In this document: positions 39,016 to 49,003 of the stretch, one piece after another
Numbering within the stretch: position 1 is the stretch's first letter
Layout: each line of letters starts with the position of its first letter
NCBI RefSeq assembly: GCF_004327985.1
Contig: NZ_SJDL01000007.1
Coordinates: 62,001 to 126,000, forward strand
Direction of reading: 5' to 3'
DNA length: 64,000 nt
Origin: Marinobacter halodurans
GTDB taxonomy: Bacteria; Pseudomonadota; Gammaproteobacteria; Pseudomonadales; Oleiphilaceae
Notes under the pieces: generated by a model
What the model was told of the DNA's origin: nothing
The model's input: the letters and a program-made list of their open reading frames with translations, nothing else
Databases searched by the model: none
Program-made: the position numbers and the translations under genes

Positions 39016-39837
39016 ATGAACAGCACTTCCCGACTCGATACGCGCCTTGCGGCCACGAAAGCCGACAAACGGCCGGCACTGGTGACCTACATCACCGCGG
39101 GCGATCCCGACCCGGACACGTCCCTGGACATCCTTCGGGGGTTGCCGGAAGCCGGTGCGGACATCATCGAACTGGGTATGCCGTTTACCGATCCCATGGC
39201 GGACGGTCCGGCGATCCAGAAATCATCGCTACGGGCCCTCAACGGCGGCCAGACCCAGAAAAAGACGCTGGCGATGGTGCAGCGGTTTCGCGAGCACGAC
39301 CGTGACACCCCGCTGGTGCTCATGGGCTATTACAACCCCATCTATCGCTACGGCGCCGACCGGTTTCTGCGCGATGCGGCGGAAGCCGGGGTGGATGGCC
39401 TCATCATCGTCGACCTGCCGCCCGATCACGACCAGGCCTTTTTCGATGCGGCCCGGGATGCGGGCATTCACATCATCCGGCTGGTGACGCCAACCACGAA
39501 AGGCGAGCGGCTGAAGCAGGTGCTGCGTGATGCCTCAGGCTTCGTCTACTACGTTTCGGTGGCTGGCGTCACGGGGGCCGCCCCGCCCACCCAGGACAGC
39601 GTGGCGACGACGCTGGCAGCCATTCGCGAGCACACGGATCTTCCGGTCGGCGTGGGCTTTGGCATCCGCACCGCCGAAGACGCCGCGGCGATTGGCCGGT
39701 TCAGCGATGCGGTGATTGTGGGCTCGGCATTGGTGGACTGCGTGGAACGGGCAGAATCCCCGGCTGCGGCCAGGCAAGCGCTTCACGAACGGGTGCGGGA
39801 CTTGGCGGCCGGTTTGCGATGTAGGACATGCCCGTAA
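39016..39837 (+). CDS. trpA: Tryptophan synthase alpha subunit
   Basis: A 273-residue TIM-barrel enzyme that cleaves indoleglycerol phosphate to indole. The catalytic glutamate is in DIIELGMPF, the aspartate in PMADGPAIQ, and [11 protein letters not shown] and VGFGIRT form the phosphate-binding loops. A ribosome-binding GCGAGGA precedes the start. The last residues (LRCRTCP) look unlike the usual end, and a degraded MITE end starts within about 20 bases of the stop, so the extreme C-terminus may have been changed by insertion. Confidence 0.96.
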   Translation: MNSTSRLDTRLAATKADKRPALVTYITAGDPDPDTSLDILRGLPEAGADIIELGMPFTDPMADGPAIQKSSLRALNGGQTQKKTLAMVQRFREHDRDTPLVLMGYYNPIYRYGADRFLRDAAEAGVDGLIIVDLPPDHDQAFFDAARDAGIHIIRLVTPTTKGERLKQVLRDASGFVYYVSVAGVTGAAPPTQDSVATTLAAIREHTDLPVGVGFGIRTAEDAAAIGRFSDAVIVGSALVDCVERAESPAAARQALHERVRDLAAGLRCRTCP

Positions 39838-39853
39838 TGTACCTGCCCCTGCT

Positions 39854-39925
39854 CGCGCCTTAAAAGGGGAATGGCAAATCCGCCTTCAGGCGCCCAGTAG
39901 ATCAGCGAATTGGCCAAGCCGAGCG
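39854..39925. repeat. Degenerate end of a second MITE-like element
   Basis: CAGTAGATCAGCGAATT at 39895-39911, preceded by TTCAGGCGC and, further left, CGCGCCTT, repeats the inner-left end of the element at 30017-30286 in reverse orientation. The last part of the terminal repeat has diverged (GGCCAAGCC for AACCAAACG) and the other end is absent. It is a relic of a related copy, also directly after a stop codon. Confidence 0.6.
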
Positions 39926-40016
39926 CTAGTTGCTTGCCGTGTTTCCTATTAACGTAATAGCATCCCCATGGTTGTAATAGGACCCAAGGACAATACTGGA
40001 CAAGGAAGGAGTCGCG

Positions 40017-41876
40017 ATGTCCTACCAGATCTATGTGACGGGAGGCCATGGCTTTACCGAAGCCATACTGCCAACCCTGTTGCATCCCTCAACCGCTGTG
40101 GACATGGCCCGGGATTATTTCACCCGGGGTTACCAGGGCCACCATATCGACCTGCCGCCGGATGCGGACTTTTCGCAAAGCGGCAACCTGACCGATACCC
40201 AGAGACAAAAGCTGCTGGATGACTTGCGGGATGGGCGCCTGGTGCTCTCCAGCCGTTATGGGCGGCCGGGCTTTGCGCTGTTCAGCGAATCTGAAGCCAG
40301 CCCGGACACCCTGCGCAATGACTTGCCTCCCGCATTTCGGCAGCGCCTCCAGCAGCAATGGCCTGGCCGATCGCGGGGCGGTGCAGCGATCTCCGACTCC
40401 CTGGCACCGGCCAACGAACCCACCACCCACTCGCCCGAGGCCCCGGTGCCCGACATCCTCGTGCTGGGAGCCGGGCCTTACCACGTCAAGCTGGCCTATC
40501 GCTGGCCTGATGGCACTGGTGTGGCAGGGTTGCCTTTCACCATTGGTACGGACGATGAAAACGTAAAAGGGACCCTGGATCACAACGGCGAGGCTCAGGT
40601 TGCGGGACTCCATGGTCGGTTCGCCTCCGTCCGCCTGAGTTCCGACGTCTCGGACGGCGACGTCGATCACCAACGCCGTGGCATTCAGCATGTGCTGGGC
40701 GAAATACTGAAGCGTGAACAAAAAGAGGCTGAGGACCTGGCCCATGAGTACCGGCAGCTTCCCTGGTATCAGCGCGCTGCCGTTAGCAGTGGCGCTGTAT
40801 TCCAGGGGGTCGCGGACGCCGGTATCAGCCTATTCCGGTTTGTCGACGGCATGGGTGACTTGTCTTCCCCCACCCAGACCCTTTTGGACGGCTTGAAGTC
40901 GGCCTGGGCCGCCAGTGATGGCAGCCCGGACACATCCTGGTACGCGTCCTTTCTGGCCCATTACAACGAAGCCCGCCACCAGCGCTGGGTCGAGGCCCTG
41001 GGCTTCAGCCCCTCGGACATCAGCCGAGAAGATGTGGCCGAGGCCTATGACCTCGCCAGCCTGGTGATGGCGGACCCTCAACTCCGGGAAAGCCTGACCG
41101 ACTTTGCCGCCGACTACGCGGAAACACAGCACCACACCGAAGTCAGTTATTTTGCCGGGTCTGTCGCCTTCGACCTGATATTGGCGGGCCTGCTGGCCGT
41201 AGCCACCGGAGGTGTTGGGGTGGCTGGGGCTGCGGGCAGCCGGATCCGCCATACGGGGCTGCTGATCCACCTGGGCAAGGTTGTTAAAGCCTATGCCAAC
41301 GCCGTGCGCAAACAGCGCTTGAGGCGCCTATGGCGCACCGTTGACCTGAACAAACAGGATTACCTTGAGGCCACGGCCCCCAACCGGGTGGATGGGCTGG
41401 ACCTGAAGCCTGCCAAGAATGTTCCAAACAAAGTGAATCCAAGCGCTCAAGTGTTATTGGCCCGGCAACGGCAGGCTCGAATGCTTGAGGAAAATGTTGG
41501 ACTTAATATCAGTCCAACGGCGTGGGACAGCTATCCGACTATTGGTAGAAATGGAACATTCATTTCTGACAGACAAGGGATTACTGACATAATCGGAGAT
41601 TTTTCTGGGCAATCACAGTTGACTCTTGATAAGACTAAGGTTCTTCAGTTGGAAGAAGCATTTGGCCTCGAAAGAGGAGCGTTACAAGAAGGGTTTAAGA
41701 TTAGGCAGGTCGATAATGTCGTTGATCGTATGACCAGAAGCCCGATGGAAGGAAACCAATATTTCTTGGGGCCTGGTAATCATTTGCCAGGTGGAGCGCC
41801 AGAAATGGTGATCGATTCTATTCCGACTGTAGATGCCAATGGTGTGACAACCTTGTTGGAGGTGTTAGTCAAATGA
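40017..41876 (+). CDS. Polymorphic toxin-like protein
   Basis: A 619-residue protein. An N-terminal alpha/beta region is followed by a beta-sandwich-like segment (PYHVKLAYRWPDGTGVAGLPF, near 155-175) of the sort seen in secreted effectors, a helical middle, one hydrophobic stretch (about 375-405) and a C-terminal domain from about residue 475. From about 41415 the DNA becomes clearly AT-richer than the upstream part, the usual sign of a swapped toxin module; LPGGAPEMVIDSIPT near the end resembles C-terminal domains of polymorphic toxins. The stop overlaps a small immunity-like gene (ATGA). No VgrG, PAAR or two-partner secretion gene is nearby, so the export route is unknown. AAGGAG precedes the ATG. 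Confidence 0.72.
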   Translation: MSYQIYVTGGHGFTEAILPTLLHPSTAVDMARDYFTRGYQGHHIDLPPDADFSQSGNLTDTQRQKLLDDLRDGRLVLSSRYGRPGFALFSESEASPDTLRNDLPPAFRQRLQQQWPGRSRGGAAISDSLAPANEPTTHSPEAPVPDILVLGAGPYHVKLAYRWPDGTGVAGLPFTIGTDDENVKGTLDHNGEAQVAGLHGRFASVRLSSDVSDGDVDHQRRGIQHVLGEILKREQKEAEDLAHEYRQLPWYQRAAVSSGAVFQGVADAGISLFRFVDGMGDLSSPTQTLLDGLKSAWAASDGSPDTSWYASFLAHYNEARHQRWVEALGFSPSDISREDVAEAYDLASLVMADPQLRESLTDFAADYAETQHHTEVSYFAGSVAFDLILAGLLAVATGGVGVAGAAGSRIRHTGLLIHLGKVVKAYANAVRKQRLRRLWRTVDLNKQDYLEATAPNRVDGLDLKPAKNVPNKVNPSAQVLLARQRQARMLEENVGLNISPTAWDSYPTIGRNGTFISDRQGITDIIGDFSGQSQLTLDKTKVLQLEEAFGLERGALQEGFKIRQVDNVVDRMTRSPMEGNQYFLGPGNHLPGGAPEMVIDSIPTVDANGVTTLLEVLVK

Positions 41877-42205
41877 GCGAAGAATTGGTCAAAGCATTCG
41901 TAACCAAAGCAGACGGCAAGGTTGTTCGTGTTAAGTTAATAGACAGCTCGTTTCAAAGCGAGCTGTCTAATTTGGGTTTCGTATACGATTCGGACTTATC
42001 GGAATACACTTTTTCAGTGTCAGGAAACCAGGAAAAAGCAGAACTGTTCGATAAGTTGCGAATTCTGGATGTGAGTTTTTCTGGTGGTAAAGAGTGGTGT
42101 CCTGCAGAAGTTTTTGAATATCTAAGGGAAACGGGACTGTTGAGTGGCAGCTTTAAGAAAATTAGCTGGAGTGGTCCGGGAAATTATCATCTGACAGTTG
42201 GTTAG
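41873..42205 (+). CDS. Probable immunity protein for the upstream toxin
   Basis: A 110-residue acidic cytoplasmic protein starting within the toxin's last codons (ATGA), so translation is coupled. It has no signal peptide or membrane segment. I do not recognise the family. The low GC content matches the toxin's C-terminal module and differs from both flanks, so the two probably arrived together. Small size, coupling and position make immunity the best guess. A strong terminator follows about 140 bases on. Confidence 0.65.
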   Translation: MSEELVKAFVTKADGKVVRVKLIDSSFQSELSNLGFVYDSDLSEYTFSVSGNQEKAELFDKLRILDVSFSGGKEWCPAEVFEYLRETGLLSGSFKKISWSGPGNYHLTVG

Positions 42206-42344
42206 TTGTTCCAAACAGCAAAACCATACCGGGACAGGTTTTTCCGGGCAATTACCGCTCTTTCAGGGATGTCCTGCTGGCATGTTCCCCTGGGGAAATC
42301 GCCTCGGTGGAGTGAGTCGTCAGGGTGGGATTATGAACGTTACC

Positions 42345-42381
42345 GAAAGCCGCATGATGGAAGGTGCGGCTTTCGTTTTTT
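42345..42381 (+). terminator. Rho-independent terminator after the toxin/immunity pair
   Basis: A perfect 10-bp stem (GAAAGCCGCA / TGCGGCTTTC) with a 10-base loop is followed by a G and six T. It ends the plus-strand unit of toxin and immunity gene and lies just before the convergent solute-binding gene. Bases 42206-42344 hold no gene. Confidence 0.9.
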
Positions 42382-42431
42382 CGGCATCGGCGTGCGACGT
42401 GCTCTGTCTCCGCCGTATTGTCAGTTCGGGG

Positions 42432-43175
42432 CTAGAGCCCGTATGCCCGGGAGATGGCGTCCTTCTCGCCGGACTCAACCAGCTTCCGGTAGGCCTCATT
42501 GAGGGCGTTCAGAATGTCCGGATCGGAGTCCTTGTTGACTGCCAGGTACATGGGCGTCTCTTTGAAGACCAATACGCGTTTGAGATTGGCGACATCCGCC
42601 GCATCCGCCGCCAGGTAGGGGCCGGCCAGGCCATCGGCGACCCACAGGTCGATCTGGTCTTCCACCAGCCGGCGGGCGTTCAGGCCGTTGTTGCTGATGG
42701 CCAGCACGTCGAAGCCCTTGTCCTTCAGGTAGCTGGTCATGACATCGCCCTTGTAGCCGCCGATGCGGTACTTGCGGGCGTCGTCCAGGTCATCCAGCTC
42801 GATGGACGATCCCGGCTTGGCGAACAGGGTCCACTTGATGGACGACAGCGGACCGACCCAATTAAAGAACGGCGCGCGCTCATCGGTCTTGGAGACGCAG
42901 TAGATCGCGTGGTTGGGATGCTCTTCCGTCCGGTTCAGGCCGTAGCTGAGATCCCGCAGCTTGATGCTGTGCTTGAGGTCGGTCTTGGAGAGCAGGGCTT
43001 TGAGCACATCCGTGCACAGGCCGGTGATGTCCTCCGCCGAGTGGGCAAACGGCATGCCGTTGTTGGTCATGTTGTAAGGCGGGTATTGTTCGGTGTAGAC
43101 CCGAAGTTCCTCGGTGGCGGTGGCGCAGCCGGTCATCAGCAACAGGCCCAGTATCAGCCCGACTCTTCCTTTCAT
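42432..43175 (-). CDS. Solute-binding family 3 lipoprotein-like protein
   Basis: A 247-residue exported protein. The signal ends in LLLMTGC, close to a lipobox, so it may be a membrane-anchored lipoprotein. The body is a family-3 binding fold: LRVYTEQYPPYNMTNNG, a lobe-crossing segment YRIGGYKGDVMTSYLKDKG and DQIDLWVADGLAGPY. Members with this WPPY/YPPY-like start are often orphan amino-acid-type binding proteins. ATG 43175 follows GAGCGAGGA; the longer frame to 43433 has no support. No transport genes adjoin it. Confidence 0.85.
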   Translation of the reverse strand: MKGRVGLILGLLLMTGCATATEELRVYTEQYPPYNMTNNGMPFAHSAEDITGLCTDVLKALLSKTDLKHSIKLRDLSYGLNRTEEHPNHAIYCVSKTDERAPFFNWVGPLSSIKWTLFAKPGSSIELDDLDDARKYRIGGYKGDVMTSYLKDKGFDVLAISNNGLNARRLVEDQIDLWVADGLAGPYLAADAADVANLKRVLVFKETPMYLAVNKDSDPDILNALNEAYRKLVESGEKDAISRAYGL

Positions 43176-43340
43176 GTCCTCGCTCCAATGATGAAATGAC
43201 AGTAATGGGAGCGCGGCATGATATTGAACCGATCCCCAGCCGGATAGGTCGGTTTCTGCTTCTTTACATTTCCACAACACGCTGAAACGCAAGGGAAATG
43301 GTGCATTAGGCGGGTGGTCGGTCAATTCGTAGAAACCAGA

Positions 43341-43469
43341 ATGGGCTGGGTTTTTCAGCGAAGGAACCGGTGTCCGGAGGTGGCCCGGGAAAATCGGGTG
43401 TCCCGGCCCACCATCTATCGGTGGATGCAGCAACAGGGCATTGTCCAGCCACGCTACGCCGGCAAGTAG
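43341..43469 (+). pseudogene. Short helix-turn-helix fragment
   Basis: A 42-codon frame encodes PEVARENRVSRPTIYRWMQQ, a clear helix-turn-helix of the kind in transposases, resolvases and small regulators, ending in QPRYAGK. There is no room for other domains and no convincing ribosome-binding site. It is most likely the 3' remnant of a mobile-element or regulator gene, although a tiny functional DNA-binding protein cannot be ruled out. Confidence 0.45.
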
Positions 43470-43475
43470 GGAGCG

Positions 43476-44606
43476 CTACCGGGCGTCCTCCGTCAACGCC
43501 GCGGCCCGCTCGATCACGGCATGCCAATCCGGCGACACCGGCAGCCTGAAGGTTTCCCGCAGTGTGGTCTCGATACCCCGGGCATCCAGGGTCTCGCGCC
43601 GGCTGTCGCCGTTGGCAAGGTGCGCCGAAAACCGGCCATTGAGCAGGGTGTAGCGGGCCTCCGGGGTCGTGCGGGCCACCATCAGGTTTTTCCGGAAGTG
43701 TGAGCCGGGATGGGTAGAGGTGTACCAGTTCGCCATCTCGTAATCGCTATGGACGCGGGGCTCGCCGGACAGTTCGTACACCGGCCGCCATTGATCGTCC
43801 ATCCAGACCTGCAACAACAGACCCGGACCAAACGGGACCAGCCTGAACGTCTCGTGCTGGGTGGGCTGGGGTTCGGTGGTGTCCATGCGCAGTGGTGCTG
43901 TCAGGACGTTGCCGCCAAAGCCCACGTCGACGAGCCAGGGTTCGTGGTCCACAAAGACCCGCAGGGCCATGTGGGTATGGGGGGTGGGCAGCATGCCGGG
44001 CGCCGCATTCCAGCGTACACGGGCGGACAGCCCCTCGACATGAAAACCAACGGTCTCCAGCACCCGCTTGAACAGGTTGTTGTGCTCGAAGCAGTAGCCG
44101 CCCCGCCCGGCATGGATCAGCTTGTTGTCCACCGCGTCCGGCTGGATGCTGATGCCGCGGTCCAGAAGCACGTCGATCGCCTCGAATGGAATGGCGTCGG
44201 GATGCCGTTCGTGCAGGTGTCTCAGGGTGTCGAGGTCCGGGTGCAGTGGGCCGCTGTATCCGATTCGACGGCTGTAGGCGTCCAGGTCAACGACCGGCCC
44301 GGGCCGTGTGTTCATGACCTCGATGATCTGGTGGGCGGCAAATGGGGCGTAGGTGTCGACGAATTGCACAGCCGGATGACGCTCCCGAAAACGGGCCTTC
44401 AGCGCCTCACCGGCCTGGCCCAGCAGGCCGCGTCCCAGGGCAATGAAATCGAAATCCCGGGCGTCGTAATTGTCCGGCGCGGCTTCCGGTGACGTCGTGC
44501 CTTCGGCATCTACGTGGGCGGCTTTCAATTCGTCCAGCACCGTTTGCATGACGACGTCCGCACGTCCCAGAACCAGTACTCTCCCTTTTGTCCCGCTCTC
44601 TGTCAT
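43476..44606 (-). CDS. Arylamine N-acetyltransferase with extra N-terminal domain
   Basis: A 376-residue protein. From about residue 107 it is a complete NAT: LDAYSRRIGYSGPLHPDLDTL, catalytic Cys 172 (RGGYCFEHNNLF), His 212 (THMALRVFV) and Asp 227 (LVDVGFGG). NATs move an acetyl group from acetyl-CoA to arylamines, hydrazines or related acceptors. The first roughly 105 residues (RVLVLGRADVVMQTVLDELK to FVDTYAPFAAHQIIEVM) are an alpha/beta domain resembling a receiver or small Rossmann fold, but without an obvious phospho-acceptor site. The ATG at 44606 follows AGGGAGA, so the fusion is real in this reading frame. It ends six bases after the HTH fragment on the other strand. Confidence 0.9.
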   Translation of the reverse strand: MTESGTKGRVLVLGRADVVMQTVLDELKAAHVDAEGTTSPEAAPDNYDARDFDFIALGRGLLGQAGEALKARFRERHPAVQFVDTYAPFAAHQIIEVMNTRPGPVVDLDAYSRRIGYSGPLHPDLDTLRHLHERHPDAIPFEAIDVLLDRGISIQPDAVDNKLIHAGRGGYCFEHNNLFKRVLETVGFHVEGLSARVRWNAAPGMLPTPHTHMALRVFVDHEPWLVDVGFGGNVLTAPLRMDTTEPQPTQHETFRLVPFGPGLLLQVWMDDQWRPVYELSGEPRVHSDYEMANWYTSTHPGSHFRKNLMVARTTPEARYTLLNGRFSAHLANGDSRRETLDARGIETTLRETFRLPVSPDWHAVIERAAALTEDAR

Positions 44607-44810
44607 GGCGGTCTCCCTGCGCTTGAGTGGATTTGATGGGATGTTATAGGACCTCAAGTTAGGTTGAGGTCAAGCCCTGTGCCCGTTCCGGTTCTGTGGA
44701 CGAGCGATCCCCCAGCAGGATAGTGCCATAACCGCGCGTTCCAGGTTCGGTCGGCCATCAGGTGCGCCACCGCCAGGAACAGCCATCCGGATGCCCTGGC
44801 GGACGGCCTC

Positions 44811-46463
44811 TTATTGCAGCTTGAACTTCGTCACCAGTCTATCCAGCGTCTGCGAGAGTTGCTGCAGTTCGCCGCTGGACTCGGTGAGCTGATCGGCGAT
44901 CTGCGCTGTTTCCACGGTCAACTGGTTGATGTCGTGGATGTTCTGGTTGATCTCGCCGACCACAGCGGATTGTTCCTCGGTAGCGGTTGCCACCTGGACG
45001 TTCATGTCGCTGATCTGACCGATGTGGGACGTGATCTGCTGCAGCGCCCGGTTGGCTTCATCGGTCTGGCTGACCACGGATTGACTCTGTTCCTGGCCGC
45101 GCTTGATGGCAGAGACGGTCCGTGCCGATTGCTCCTGGAGCTGGTCGATCATCTTCTGGATTTCATTGGTTGAGCTCGCTGACCGGCTGGCCAGGTTGCG
45201 CACTTCATCCGCGACAACGGCGAAGCCCCGCCCCTGCTCACCGGCACGTGCCGCCTCGATGGCGGCGTTCAGGGCGAGCAGGTTGGTCTGCTCGGAGATC
45301 CCGCGAATGGTGTCCAGGATACTGCCGATGGAATCGGTCTGGGTGGCCAGCGAACTGACGTCCTGGCTGACCTGGTCGATCTCCCTCGACAGCGTTGCAA
45401 CGCCCTGGCTGGCCAGTTCGACCAGTTTCGCACCCTGATGGGAGGTCTCATCCGCTTCCCTGGCAGCCTGTGCAGCCTCGGAGGCATTACCGGCAATGCT
45501 CTCGACGGTCGAGCCCATCTCGTTGATCGCCGTGGCAATCTGCGTGGAACGGTCCTGCTCGTGGATGCAGTTGCGGTGCGTCGATTCCGCCTTGCTGGCG
45601 ACCGCATTGGCGGTGGCCGCCAGTTGGCGTGAGTTGTCGGCAACCGCCTCGATGGCCAAGCGGATCTGGCCGACGAACTGATTAAAGTTGGCTGCAATAT
45701 CGCTCAGTTCGTCGCGGCCGCTCAATTCGATCGACGATCCCAGGTCCAGCGTATCGGCTGCGGTGCTGATATGGCGCTGGAGTCGGTCCACACGGCGGTT
45801 GAGGCGGCGCAGGAACAGCAGGGCCATTGCGATGGACGCCGCCAGGGCAATGGCGATCAGGATCATCATCTGGTTACGGCTGTTCTGGTAATTCACCTTG
45901 CTGGCCTCATAGCTGGCGTTGCCCTGGGCGAGCAGCCGGTCCAGCAGGTCGTTCACGATCTTGCGCATCTCGCCGTAGCTGGCGGCGTAGTCGTCCTGGT
46001 AGATGCGGTAGGCCGAAGCCATGTCGTTGCTCTCGATGGCTTTGAGCATCGGCGTTAGTTCATCGCGTTTGACGGCGGTGAAGGTGTCGGTCAGCCTCTG
46101 TACCTCGGCCCGGATCTCCGGATTGACCTGGGCATCCAGGGCCTGTTGCAGGGCACCGTCCATTTCCGGGATGTCCTCGGTGCGGGTTTCCTTGACGCGG
46201 GTCATCACGCCTTTCTGGTCCTGCAGGGCCGGTACGGCCTGCAGCAGGATCATATCGAGCCCCACGCGAATCCGCGGGATCCGTGAATTGACTTCCGCCA
46301 GGGCCCGCAGCGGAGCGCTGGTATTCTCGGTCAGACGCTCGGTCTGGTCCTGCATGCCGGACAGCCCCCGCAGCCCCGCCCAGCTGACCAGCAGTAACAC
46401 CAGACAGGGGAGGGTGACGACGGCGACGAATTGGGTCTTCAGGGTCATTTTGTCGAAGATCAA
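44811..46463 (-). CDS. Methyl-accepting chemotaxis protein (4HB-type sensor)
   Basis: A 550-residue receptor with transmembrane helices near residues 11-31 and 200-220, a helical periplasmic domain between them typical of four-helix-bundle sensors, HAMP, and a signalling domain whose tip is [20 protein letters not shown] followed by [17 protein letters not shown]. This is the standard tip sequence, unlike the variant in the Wsp-like receptor, so it probably feeds flagellar chemotaxis encoded elsewhere. There is no C-terminal pentapeptide for tethered CheR/CheB. It is divergent from a second receptor gene. Confidence 0.94.
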   Translation of the reverse strand: MIFDKMTLKTQFVAVVTLPCLVLLLVSWAGLRGLSGMQDQTERLTENTSAPLRALAEVNSRIPRIRVGLDMILLQAVPALQDQKGVMTRVKETRTEDIPEMDGALQQALDAQVNPEIRAEVQRLTDTFTAVKRDELTPMLKAIESNDMASAYRIYQDDYAASYGEMRKIVNDLLDRLLAQGNASYEASKVNYQNSRNQMMILIAIALAASIAMALLFLRRLNRRVDRLQRHISTAADTLDLGSSIELSGRDELSDIAANFNQFVGQIRLAIEAVADNSRQLAATANAVASKAESTHRNCIHEQDRSTQIATAINEMGSTVESIAGNASEAAQAAREADETSHQGAKLVELASQGVATLSREIDQVSQDVSSLATQTDSIGSILDTIRGISEQTNLLALNAAIEAARAGEQGRGFAVVADEVRNLASRSASSTNEIQKMIDQLQEQSARTVSAIKRGQEQSQSVVSQTDEANRALQQITSHIGQISDMNVQVATATEEQSAVVGEINQNIHDINQLTVETAQIADQLTESSGELQQLSQTLDRLVTKFKLQ

Positions 46464-46953
46464 AGCGCGCTTCCTCGAAATGGGGTCGTCGGATCGGACG
46501 ACCGATCAACAAACAATGCTCGCTCACCGGGTCGCCGGGAGCCTGGGTCATGAAAAGAAGGTTTGGACTGTCGGCGGTGTCTATGGCGTGACGGAGTGCC
46601 CGTATACGCCCGCCGGTTATGTCTGGAGGGACCAGTACTGTTGTGCGAAGTAAACTAACCGGTTGTTCGGTGCGAATATGCAGTTGATTTGTTAACGCGT
46701 CTGGTCAGCCGGCCGCTGTCGCCTACAATGAGAAAAACGCAAAAGTATGTGATAGCTGGGGATCGGCGATCTTCCGGCTGATGCTCTTGTGGGGGGTGAT
46801 AAGTAGTATTACGAACTTTAAGGGGCGCCGATTCACGCGGAATCGGCGCCGCCTCGAGCCGGCGTCCATGGAGATTCGTCACGGATCAGGTAGGGTGCGG
46901 AACCTGCGAGGGATGTCAGGCGTACTGAAAGCAATCTAGCGAGAGGCCACGCT
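46464..46953. other. Divergent promoter region between two receptor genes
   Basis: About 490 bases without a convincing gene. The most striking element is a perfect 11-bp hairpin at 46824-46850 (GGCGCCGATTC, loop ACGCG, GAATCGGCGCC) about 100 bases before the plus-strand receptor. It has no T tract. It could be an operator, a leader hairpin or a terminator-like element of an unseen small transcript. I looked for and did not find a cyclic-di-GMP riboswitch. Confidence 0.5.
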
Positions 46954-48918
46954 ATGAAGATCAAGTCGAAGCTGCTGACGGCGCTTCTTGGCACAACCCT
47001 CCTCCCTGTTCTGATTGTTTCCTCGCTCACTGTCTATAACGCCCTCGAACGGGCCGAGCAGGACTTCATCGAGAACAGCACCACCAATATTTCCATCGTC
47101 GAGGATTCCTTCAGCAACTTCTTTGATGTGATGGGATACGAGGTGTCGTTCCTGGCGGATTCCCCGGCGGTCAGGAATGCGCAGCAGGGCTCGATATCCA
47201 AGTACTTCGGCGAAAAACAGCGCCCCGCCGAGGTGGCTCGTCGGAATGGCGGTCGGGAAAAGGCCATTTTCGATCTGTTCAGTGGCATTGGCGACAACAA
47301 CCCCATGCTTGGCTATGTCTACATGGGCGATAAGGATGGCGGGTATCTCGAGTGGCCCGGGACCGCGGGTTACGGCGACTGGGATCCCCGCAAGAGGCCC
47401 TGGTTCGATATGGGCAAGGACGGCAACTACAAGCTCGTCCGCCGCGATGGCTACTACTGGGAGCCTGATGATGCGGTCTACGTGTCCGTGATCAAGGGCT
47501 TCAAGAACATGGAGGGCGAGTTCGAAGGGGTCGTTGCCATGGACGTGTCCCTCAAGTCCCTGACCGACATGGTCCAGAAGGTCAAGCTGGGAAAAACCGG
47601 CTATCTGATGATGATCCAGGGAGACGGCAAGATCCTGGTGGATGGCGGTAACCCCGACAACAACTTCAAGGCCCTGTCCGATATGGATGCGGACTATTTC
47701 TCCCGCATTGCCCAAACCGATTCCGGCGTTATCGATGTCAGCATCGATGGTGTGGACTATGAGGCCAACGTCTACCAGTCGCCGTCCCTGGGTTGGAAGA
47801 TTGTTGGCCTGAAGCAGTCCAGCGAGATCTTTGCCAGCGCCCGGGAAGTGGGACGCAACACGGCCATCATCAGCGGCATTCTGGTGGTCCTCTTCGGTCT
47901 GCTCGGGCTCTACATCGCCCGCCGTATCGTCACACCGATCAACGAGGTCAAGGATAACCTGAAGACGATCGCCCAGGGCGAGGGGGATCTGACAACGCGC
48001 ATCAGCGTCGAATCCCGGGATGAAGTGGGTGAGCTGGCTGAATGGTTCAACCATTACATCGAGTCGACGCGCAAGATGATAGAAGACATCAAGGCCACTT
48101 CCCAGGAGATGGAGGGCGTCTCAACCCGGACCAATTCCAAATCCGTCGAACTGTCCGAGAGTGTCTCCACTCAGCTGTCCTCGATTGAACAGATCGTGAC
48201 GGCCGTCACCGAGATGGCCGCGGCTGCCAATGAGGTGGCGACCAATTGCGTCGATACGGCCTCGATATCGGAACAGGGACTGGCGTCGACGCTTTCCGGC
48301 AAGGAGGTTATCAAACGGAGCGCGGCCAGTGTGGAAACGCTGGGCGAGCGGATCCGCTCTTCCAACGAAATGATCGGGGAGCTGGAGAAAGAGACCGGCA
48401 ACATCAACAGCATCCTGTCCGCCATCCAGGATATTGCCGAGCAGACGAACCTGCTGGCACTCAACGCCGCGATCGAGGCCGCGCGGGCCGGCGAGCAGGG
48501 GCGCGGTTTTGCCGTGGTTGCCGACGAGGTCCGGAACCTGGCCAGGCGCACCCAGACGTCCACGGAGGAGGTCAACCAGATACTCGGCAACCTGGTTCGC
48601 CGGACCAATGACGTGTCTTCGGCGATGACCCTGAGTGCCGAGGAGTCGTCGACCGCCGTCGCCCTGTCGGGCGAGGCATTGCAGGCGTTCAATAGCATCG
48701 AGGATGCCGTCGAGCGGATCCGCGATGTCTCGACCCAGACCGCAAGCGCCGCGGAAGAGCAGCACTCCGTCACCGAGGAGATCAACCGCAACATCGTGAC
48801 CATCAACGATTCGGCCAACGAGGTGACTGAGGTTTCCAGGAGCGTCGAATCGCTCTGCTCGGACCAGGCGGAACTGAATCTTCGCCTGACCCAACTGGTT
48901 TCGCGCTTCAAGACCTGA
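46954..48918 (+). CDS. Methyl-accepting chemotaxis protein with double-Cache sensor
   Basis: A 654-residue receptor: transmembrane helix near 9-29, a dCache_1-type periplasmic domain ([60 protein letters not shown]), second helix near 306-328, HAMP and a signalling tip [20 protein letters not shown]. The DPRxRPWF pattern marks small-molecule-binding dCache domains, many of which bind amino acids or related carboxylates. It lacks a C-terminal tether. It likely reports to the flagellar chemotaxis pathway. It is divergent from the preceding receptor gene. Confidence 0.94.
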   Translation: MKIKSKLLTALLGTTLLPVLIVSSLTVYNALERAEQDFIENSTTNISIVEDSFSNFFDVMGYEVSFLADSPAVRNAQQGSISKYFGEKQRPAEVARRNGGREKAIFDLFSGIGDNNPMLGYVYMGDKDGGYLEWPGTAGYGDWDPRKRPWFDMGKDGNYKLVRRDGYYWEPDDAVYVSVIKGFKNMEGEFEGVVAMDVSLKSLTDMVQKVKLGKTGYLMMIQGDGKILVDGGNPDNNFKALSDMDADYFSRIAQTDSGVIDVSIDGVDYEANVYQSPSLGWKIVGLKQSSEIFASAREVGRNTAIISGILVVLFGLLGLYIARRIVTPINEVKDNLKTIAQGEGDLTTRISVESRDEVGELAEWFNHYIESTRKMIEDIKATSQEMEGVSTRTNSKSVELSESVSTQLSSIEQIVTAVTEMAAAANEVATNCVDTASISEQGLASTLSGKEVIKRSAASVETLGERIRSSNEMIGELEKETGNINSILSAIQDIAEQTNLLALNAAIEAARAGEQGRGFAVVADEVRNLARRTQTSTEEVNQILGNLVRRTNDVSSAMTLSAEESSTAVALSGEALQAFNSIEDAVERIRDVSTQTASAAEEQHSVTEEINRNIVTINDSANEVTEVSRSVESLCSDQAELNLRLTQLVSRFKT

Positions 48919-48951
48919 GGCGGAGGCCGTCAACGCCCAAAACCATGACCT

Positions 48952-48979
48952 GTCGGCCGCTGCCCTGATGGCGGCTGAC
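48952..48979. terminator. Hairpin between convergent genes
   Basis: GTCGGCCGC and GCGGCTGAC pair with one mismatch (G:T) around a 10-base loop, between the receptor and the convergent solute-binding gene. No T tract, so only a weak terminator candidate. Confidence 0.35.
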
Positions 48980-49003
48980 TGGCGACGGCGGCTGATTGGA
49001 TGG

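Noticed and set aside
46655-46882. 75-codon minus-strand frame between two receptor genes
   Set aside because: No ribosome-binding site, no recognisable motif, and it spans the hairpin at 46824.
46464-46953. Possible cyclic-di-GMP riboswitch before the dCache receptor
   Set aside because: The conserved GEMM sequence blocks are not present; only a simple hairpin was found.
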